From: G963422705 sp963422705
GTDB lineage: Bacteria; Poribacteria; WGA-4E; WGA-3G
Length of the DNA stretch: 64,000 bases
Direction: 5' to 3'
Assembly (NCBI GenBank): GCA_963422705.1
Contig: OY730443.1
Coordinates: 372,001-436,000 of the forward strand
Part shown: piece after piece, positions 58,638 to 64,000 of the stretch
How positions within the stretch are numbered: the stretch's first letter is position 1
Layout: each line of letters begins with the position of its first letter
Made by a program: the position numbers and the translations under genes
The notes under the pieces: generated by a model
What the model saw: the letters and a program-made list of their open reading frames with translations, nothing else
Told to the model about the DNA's origin: nothing
Databases searched by the model: none

Positions 58638-60131
58638 ATGGCTGAAACACAAGAACGTATTCACGGGGGCGCCCTCCCCGACTGGGACGTCGCCGAACTT
58701 CCGGCACCGCCACGGTATCAATTTGGAAAAGCATTCCGAAGTATCTTAGGCCCGGGTATCATTGCCTTAGGGGGTTCAATCGGTAGCGGGGAATGGCTGT
58801 TAGGACCGGCAATTACCGCACAATATGGAGGTAGACTGCTCTGGATTGCAACAATCGCAATTCTGCTTCAGGCAATTCTCAATACCGAAGCAATTCGCTA
58901 CACGTTGTATACCGGTGAGCCGATGCTGAGCGGTTATATGCGCTGCAAGCCGGGCGCGCGATTTTGGGCGATTTTCTATTCCGCTGCAGACTTTTTTGGC
59001 ATCTGGCCCGGCTGGGCGATGACAGCAGCCACAGCACTCACCGCCGCATGGTTGGGCTATATGCCAGAAGACGCCGATGGTGGAACAGTCCGACTCTTTG
59101 CATTCGCAATCTTTTTCGCATGTTTAGGTATTGTGCTCTTTGGCGGCAAGATTTACAATGCCCTTGAGAAAGTTCAGCTCTTCATGGTGGTTTGGATTAT
59201 CGGTTATCTTGTCATTATCGACATATTCCTGGTACCACCAAAAGTGTGGTGGACAGCTATCAAAGGGTTCGTCAGTTTCGGTGCGCTGCCAGAGGCCTCA
59301 GGGAATGAGAAGATAGATTGGGTGCTACTTGGCGCATTCGCTGCGTACGCCGGTAGCGGCGGCCTCGGGAACGTTACAATCACTAATTATGTCCGGGATA
59401 AAGGGTGGGGGATGAGCAGCCTCGTTGGAGCAATTCCGTCAATTATTGGTGGACAGCATGTGACACTCTCACACTGGGGGAAGGTATTCCGTATCACACC
59501 CGAACACCTGAAACGATTCCGTGAATGGTGGAAGTATACAAGGTTTGAACAGTATTATATCTGGGTGATTGGCTGTTTCATCGGCCTCGCGCTTCCAGCG
59601 ATGCTGACGTTGGCTTTTGTCCCATCCGGGCAGGAAATCGACCAGTGGTCCGCAGCGGCATTTCAGGCAGAAGGGCTTGCTAAAGAAGGGGGAAGAATCC
59701 TTTGGTACCTTACGTTGCTGTGCGGATTTTGGGTACTCTTTTCAACGCAACTTGGCGGGGTAGATGGAGTGCCTCGGCGATACACAGATATTATTTGGAC
59801 AGGGTTTAAAAGCTCGCGGAAACTCGGTGAACATAACGCAAAATGGATTTACTATCCGATTCTTCTCGTCTATATATTGTGGGGTGTCATCGCCATGTAT
59901 CTTGCCAAACCGTTTTTTATGATTTTAGTATCTGCAACGGTAGGTGGATACCTCCTTGTCATTACCTCGCTGCATACGCTTTATGTCAATCGCAAATTTT
60001 TGCCGAAGGAAATACAGCCACCTCCATGGAAACAGGTTGGGCTGGCGTTATGCGCAGGATTCTACTCTATTTTCGGCACAATTACGGTTTTCCAAAAAGT
60101 GCTTATCCCCTATATTTTTCCGTTGTTTTAA
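58638..60131 (+). CDS. Nramp-like multi-span transporter
   Basis: The 497-residue protein has about eleven hydrophobic segments and the general plan of the Nramp superfamily. The first helix reads LGPGIIALGGSIGSGEWLLG in place of the classic metal-binding DPGN motif, which suggests a substrate other than divalent metal ions or a different mode of binding. GSGGLGNVTITNYVRDKG is another conserved block. Similar proteins occur in Planctomycetes and Poribacteria next to metabolic enzymes. It is coupled to the Ldh2-type gene. Confidence 0.85.
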   Translation: MAETQERIHGGALPDWDVAELPAPPRYQFGKAFRSILGPGIIALGGSIGSGEWLLGPAITAQYGGRLLWIATIAILLQAILNTEAIRYTLYTGEPMLSGYMRCKPGARFWAIFYSAADFFGIWPGWAMTAATALTAAWLGYMPEDADGGTVRLFAFAIFFACLGIVLFGGKIYNALEKVQLFMVVWIIGYLVIIDIFLVPPKVWWTAIKGFVSFGALPEASGNEKIDWVLLGAFAAYAGSGGLGNVTITNYVRDKGWGMSSLVGAIPSIIGGQHVTLSHWGKVFRITPEHLKRFREWWKYTRFEQYYIWVIGCFIGLALPAMLTLAFVPSGQEIDQWSAAAFQAEGLAKEGGRILWYLTLLCGFWVLFSTQLGGVDGVPRRYTDIIWTGFKSSRKLGEHNAKWIYYPILLVYILWGVIAMYLAKPFFMILVSATVGGYLLVITSLHTLYVNRKFLPKEIQPPPWKQVGLALCAGFYSIFGTITVFQKVLIPYIFPLF

Positions 60132-60189
60132 GCTTGTTGTTATCCATAATATAAAATTTGCCCATTGTGATGAAAATGGAGCAACCTCT

Positions 60190-60217
60190 AAATCCCATCG
60201 TCAGGGGGATTTTACTT
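60190..60217 (+). terminator. Weak terminator at convergent gene ends
   Basis: AAATCCC pairs with GGGATTT around nine bases, followed by a T-rich stretch. It lies between the transporter gene and the convergent cobA-hemD. Confidence 0.45.
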
Positions 60218-61774
60218 TTCTTCAGCCGGTGATGGCGCGGTAGGGAGGTTCCCATTTTCATACGTCTCAACAATTGCTTCAATGAGATGTTCTATCGTGG
60301 CTTCCTTCGCCACAATGTCAACCCGGATGCCCCGTGCGACTGCCGTTGCCTGTGTTACTGGCCCGATGGCGGCAACGCGAACATCCGCCAATAATACTTC
60401 CGGTGTATATGAAGGGAACATGTCAAGGAAGTTGGCCACGGTTGAGGAACTGGTAAACGTGACGAGAGCGATACTGCCGTTCAGGAGTTGTTCTGCGATA
60501 CCATTCCGTTCTTCATGCTGCACCGTAACGGTATCATAGAGCGGAATCTCGTCAACGAGAGCGTCTCTTGCGCGCAAGATGTTGGGAAGCTCGTGTGAAG
60601 CAATTTTCGCGCGCGGTAGTAAGATTTTCTTACCGGTGACATTGTCAAGTTCGTCGGCGATAGTAATAGCTCGTGCTTGAGTGGGTATGAAATCCGGCGC
60701 GATGCCGATACGGTTTAATGCCTGAACCGTTTTCGGGCCAACAGCACAGATTTTGCTTTTGCCAAAGGCACGCGCGTCTTTTCCATTCTCGCGGAGACGT
60801 TGATAGAAAATCTCAACCGCATTGACGCTCGTGAAAATAATCCATGCGTATTTGTGCAATGCAGCGATAGCATCGACGAGAAGCGTGGTTTCCGCCAACG
60901 GTTCAATCTGTATCGTCGGAAATTGAATCACTTCCGCGCCGTTAAGTTCAAGCAGATTTGCGAACTCACTTGCTTGTGCCCGGGCCCGTGTGACGAGCAC
61001 CCGTTTGCCAAAAAGGGGTTTGGTATCAAACCAGCGGAGTTGCTCCCGCAGTTGGTTCACCTTGCCGACAATCACAATCGCGGGGCTTTTCAGTTGCGCA
61101 TCCTCAACTTTTTGTACGATATTGGCGAGGGTCCCTTGGAGAACTACCTGTTGTGGCGTGGTGCCAACGCGGATGAGGCTAACAGGTGTCTGTGGGGGAC
61201 TACCGTATCTGCACAACCGTTCCACAATTGGGTGTAGGTGCGCAACGCCCATGTAAACGACAAGCGTATCGACAGCGGTAGCAAGCCTTTCCCAATTGAT
61301 GGGTGAATCTGGCTCCAAGGCAGCGGAATGCCCTGTGACAAAAGCAACCGATGATGCGTAGTTGCGATGTGTCACCGGTATACCCGCGTACGCCGCCGCC
61401 GCAATCCCAGCCGTGATACCAGGAATAACCTCAAATGTAATTCCTGCTTCCGCAAGGACTACTGCCTCTTCACCGCCACGCCCAAAGATATACGGGTCAC
61501 CGCCCTTGAGGCGGACAACCGTCTTCCCCATTCTTGCGTGATGGAGGAGCAATTGATTCAGTTCAGTTTGTCGGGTTGCACGAATTCTCGGGTCCGGGGC
61601 CTGAATCTTTTCTGTATGGGGCGGGCAATATTCAAGCAATGTGTCATTCAAGAGCAAATCGTAGATGACGACATCCGCCTTTTGAAGACATTCTACGCCT
61701 TTGACGGTAATGAGTTTACTATCCCCCGGTCCCGCGCCGACGATATAGACAGTCCCTAATTTCCGTGTATTCAT
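60212..61774 (-). CDS. cobA-hemD: Fused uroporphyrinogen-III methyltransferase/synthase
   Basis: Residues 1-245 are a SAM-dependent uroporphyrinogen-III methyltransferase (VYIVGAGPGDSKLITVKG, VVRLKGGDPYIFGRGGEE, VIPGITAGIAAAAYAGIPVT). Residues 255-510 are uroporphyrinogen-III synthase (RVLVTRARAQASEFANLLE, IIFTSVNAVEIF, TFTSSSTVANF). One protein thus closes the tetrapyrrole ring and starts the branch to sirohaem and cobalamin. The start overlaps the hemC stop by four bases. This fusion is common in Firmicutes and other groups. Confidence 0.97.
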   Translation of the reverse strand: MNTRKLGTVYIVGAGPGDSKLITVKGVECLQKADVVIYDLLLNDTLLEYCPPHTEKIQAPDPRIRATRQTELNQLLLHHARMGKTVVRLKGGDPYIFGRGGEEAVVLAEAGITFEVIPGITAGIAAAAYAGIPVTHRNYASSVAFVTGHSAALEPDSPINWERLATAVDTLVVYMGVAHLHPIVERLCRYGSPPQTPVSLIRVGTTPQQVVLQGTLANIVQKVEDAQLKSPAIVIVGKVNQLREQLRWFDTKPLFGKRVLVTRARAQASEFANLLELNGAEVIQFPTIQIEPLAETTLLVDAIAALHKYAWIIFTSVNAVEIFYQRLRENGKDARAFGKSKICAVGPKTVQALNRIGIAPDFIPTQARAITIADELDNVTGKKILLPRAKIASHELPNILRARDALVDEIPLYDTVTVQHEERNGIAEQLLNGSIALVTFTSSSTVANFLDMFPSYTPEVLLADVRVAAIGPVTQATAVARGIRVDIVAKEATIEHLIEAIVETYENGNLPTAPSPAEEK

Positions 61775-62691
61775 CCCGTTTTTAAAAGTTGAGTAGCCCC
61801 TTTGTTGAGAAGCCTATCAGCCACGAACTCGCCTAAGTGTCGTGCCTCGTTTGGCGTGCCCGTAGCTTCCTCCATAATCCGCTGGGTGCCTTCTGGATGA
61901 CAGACAGTAGCGATAAGCGAGAGCGCACCGGCTACATGTATCGCATTCGCGCCAATTGGGACATGGCATCCGCCACCAAGACTTTCCAGCACCGTTCTTT
62001 CTGCGATGATTTCAGCTTGCGCCTCTAGATTGTTCAGCGGTGCGAGTAATTTCGCAACGGTTGTATCGTCCTGACGGGCTTCAATTGCCAACGCGCCCTG
62101 GCCAGCGGCGGGCACCATCAATGCTCTATCAAAAAACTGTGTAATGCGTTCTGTTCTGCCAAGCCGTTTAATGCCTGCAGCAGCAACGATAAGTCCATCA
62201 AGTTCAGTTTCATAAAGTTTTCGGAGACGGGTATCAATATTGCCCCGTATTTCCTGCACCTGCAAATCTGGGCGTATGTGAAGGAGTTGTGCCCTACGTC
62301 GAGGGCTGGTAGTGCCAATTTTCGCGCCAGATGGCAGTTCTGCCAACGTAAGTCCTGAGGACGTAACGAGTACATCGCGGGCATCTTCCCGGGTAGGGAT
62401 TGCTCCGATGCAGAGCCCATTGGGCAATTCGATAGGTAGATCCTTCAGACTATGGACAGCGATGTCGATTTCATTGGTTAAAAGGGAATTTTCTATCTCT
62501 TTTGTAAAAACGCCTTTGCCTAATCCAAGAAGTGGCTGGTTTTGGGAAACGTCCCCGGTTGTTTTGATGATTTCCAGTGATACTTCCACACCGGGAAAAT
62601 GAGTGGTGAACTGTTTTTTTACAAATTCCGCCTGCCACCGTGCGAGTTCACTCCCACGTGTTCCAATTGTAATCGTGCTGTTCATCAACAT
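61771..62691 (-). CDS. hemC: Porphobilinogen deaminase
   Basis: HemC joins four porphobilinogens into hydroxymethylbilane. The 306-residue protein shows IGTRGSELARWQAEFV, DIAVHSLKDLPIELP, TTSPRRRAQL and the dipyrromethane-cofactor Cys242 in SLGGGCHVPIGA. ATG 62691 and ATG 62685 are both possible starts and neither has a clear ribosome site. It lies between hemA and the cobA-hemD fusion and overlaps the latter. Confidence 0.97.
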   Translation of the reverse strand: MLMNSTITIGTRGSELARWQAEFVKKQFTTHFPGVEVSLEIIKTTGDVSQNQPLLGLGKGVFTKEIENSLLTNEIDIAVHSLKDLPIELPNGLCIGAIPTREDARDVLVTSSGLTLAELPSGAKIGTTSPRRRAQLLHIRPDLQVQEIRGNIDTRLRKLYETELDGLIVAAAGIKRLGRTERITQFFDRALMVPAAGQGALAIEARQDDTTVAKLLAPLNNLEAQAEIIAERTVLESLGGGCHVPIGANAIHVAGALSLIATVCHPEGTQRIMEEATGTPNEARHLGEFVADRLLNKGATQLLKTG

Positions 62692-62879
62692 TTATTTTGA
62701 TTTTGGTAGATTTTAGATGGATTGATACCGGGCCCAAAGATAAAATTGCAAAGACGCTTTCCATGTGCGCATTTTGAGGCGGCTGCTTTAAAGATGAATG
62801 TATTTTTTAAATTCACCATAGAATCATTAAGTTGGGAAAAGCGACAAAAACCGCCATCTCCCTCCAACTTATTTGCGTG

Positions 62880-64000
62880 TTATTGCTCATCGATAGCATC
62901 CAAAGCGAACAATTCTTGCAGTGCCCGTATGTATTGTCCATGTTCTGCTTCTTCATCGTTTACAGCCTCCCGCAAATTCTTCACAGGATTATGGAGAAGT
63001 TTTTTGACAATCGCCCGAGTCATAGATGCAACAGCTGCCTGCTGTTCATCAGACAAGTGTGTCTTACCAAAGCATGCCACCCGTTCTGCTTCAACTACCT
63101 TTTGAAATTGCTGGTGAAGTGCTTTAATGGTTGGATTCACGGCAAAAATTTGCAATTGTGAATAGAACCGTTTCGCTTCTTCGGAGACAATCTGTTCTGC
63201 GCGTGTCGCTTCCTGTTGTCGCTGTTTGAGGTTGGAATCAACAACAGCCTCCAAATCGTCAATATTATAGAGAAAAACGTGCGCAATTTTGCTTACGTCC
63301 GGTTCAATATCCCGGGGAACAGCAATGTCAATCAGGAACATATACCGATGTTTCCGCCTTTTCATGAGTTCGGCGAGTGGGCGGGTGCTGATAAGATATT
63401 GGGGAGCATCGGTGGAGCTGATGACAATATCAGCATCAATCAGGAAATCAAGGCCGCTTTCGAAGGGTAGAGGGGTTCCCTTGAATTTCTCTGCAACTTT
63501 GACAGCCCGCTCGTAGGTGCGATTCGTGACAAGGACTTTGGAAACGCCACTGGCGACGAGGTGCTTGGCTGTGAGTTCACTCATTTCACCTGCGCCAATA
63601 ATTGCTACCGTTTTCCCCTCTAACGTGTTAAAGATTTTCTTAGCGAGTTCTACAGCGGCATAACTGATAGAAACCGCCCCACTCGTGATAGTAGTATCGG
63701 CCCTAACGCGTTTTCCAACGCTGAACGCTTTCGTAAATAGGCGATTTAAAACCGGGCCTGCGCCGCCCACAGAACGTGAGAAATCATAAGCATTTCTGAC
63801 CTGTTTCAAAATTTGGGATTCCCCAACAACCATTGAATCAAGACTCGCCGTCACTCTGAAGAGATGCATAATTGTGTCCAACTCTTGGGAGGTATAGGTG
63901 AATTTCTTGAGGATTTCGATATCAATTTGATGATAACGCGATAGGAATTCAAGCAAAACCTTTGCGGACGCCTGGCCCCCGGGGGGAGAATTCATCACCG
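62880..64000 (-). CDS. hemA: Glutamyl-tRNA reductase, N-terminus beyond window
   Basis: HemA reduces glutamyl-tRNA to glutamate-1-semialdehyde, the first step of C5 tetrapyrrole synthesis. The visible 373 residues include TASLDSMVVGESQILKQVR, the NADPH-binding GAGEMSELTAKHL, the VTNRTYERA strand, IDIAVPRDIEP and the C-terminal dimerisation helices. The part with the catalytic Cys lies upstream of the right edge, since the frame continues to the last base. The gene heads the hemA-hemC-cobA-hemD unit, with a 188-base gap before hemC. Confidence 0.97.
   Translation of the reverse strand, partial: VMNSPPGGQASAKVLLEFLSRYHQIDIEILKKFTYTSQELDTIMHLFRVTASLDSMVVGESQILKQVRNAYDFSRSVGGAGPVLNRLFTKAFSVGKRVRADTTITSGAVSISYAAVELAKKIFNTLEGKTVAIIGAGEMSELTAKHLVASGVSKVLVTNRTYERAVKVAEKFKGTPLPFESGLDFLIDADIVISSTDAPQYLISTRPLAELMKRRKHRYMFLIDIAVPRDIEPDVSKIAHVFLYNIDDLEAVVDSNLKQRQQEATRAEQIVSEEAKRFYSQLQIFAVNPTIKALHQQFQKVVEAERVACFGKTHLSDEQQAAVASMTRAIVKKLLHNPVKNLREAVNDEEAEHGQYIRALQELFALDAIDEQ

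Noticed and set aside
1..64000. CRISPR arrays, complete tRNA genes or prophage
   Set aside because: No spaced direct repeats of CRISPR type, no full tRNA cloverleaf with a GTTCGAATC-like arm, and no phage structural genes were noticed; eye reading could miss a tRNA, so a tRNA-scanning program should confirm.

Overview
The window looks like a chromosomal piece of an uncultured bacterium near the PVC group, most likely a Candidatus Poribacteria-type genome. The reasons are moderate GC with dense Shine-Dalgarno-led genes, phytanoyl-CoA dioxygenase (PhyH) proteins, a LamG protein with a typical C-terminal tail, a mandelate racemase/ManD-type enzyme, a small bacterial microcompartment (BMC) operon, and a 16S rRNA 5' fragment carrying the PVC-like signature GTGGATGAGGCATGCAAG. 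The assignment is an inference from gene content, not a phylogeny.

Layout. 0-2.4 kb: end of a TPR protein, then a three-gene BMC satellite operon (BMC-H shell, PduL, flavoprotein). 2.5-7 kb: secreted/envelope proteins and a Wzz/GumC-like chain-length protein. 7.9-14 kb: a large acidic outer-membrane-type lipoprotein followed by an ExbB/ExbD/ExbD energising module; ExbB carries an extra carboxypeptidase-regulatory-like domain and a broken duplicate of that domain lies just upstream. 14-20.5 kb (minus): gltB and a gamma-glutamyltransferase. 20.8-28.8 kb: lpdA, then on the minus strand rpsA, metK, ahcY, a small membrane protein and a PfkB kinase, which together fit a methyl cycle with adenosine salvage. 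28.9-35.5 kb: a partner-switching/two-component cluster (three STAS proteins, an RsbW-like kinase, a REC-SpoIIE phosphatase, a lone receiver, a multi-PAS histidine kinase, a UspA protein). 35.9-39.8 kb: TPR protein, a collapsed PLP-enzyme pseudogene, ogt, SCP2, VOC and a YugP-like metallopeptidase.

40.0-46.4 kb is an accessory island unlike its surroundings. It is bracketed by two 64-bp direct repeats that each carry a TTGACA-N17-CATACT promoter. It holds, nearly all on the minus strand, a degraded HTH gene, several membrane-anchored proteins built from a 46-48-residue Cys/His-rich repeat, a secreted Cys-rich protein whose signal peptide is out of frame at a T7 run, a His-motif membrane protein, a 90-bp copy of the neighbouring metallopeptidase promoter, and two remnants of the 5' end of a 16S rRNA gene. 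This is the most unusual part of the window.

46.4-64 kb: ManD-type dehydratase, PhyH-HEAT fusion, polysaccharide deacetylase, a Tat-exported aldo/keto reductase with an ASPIC/UnbV-type protein and a TPR lipoprotein, LamG protein with a possible RNA switch leader, a second PhyH, an IS200/IS605-type TnpB element, an Ldh2-type dehydrogenase with an Nramp-like transporter, and a tetrapyrrole operon (hemA, hemC, cobA-hemD) that runs off the right edge. No complete tRNA, complete rRNA operon or CRISPR array was seen.
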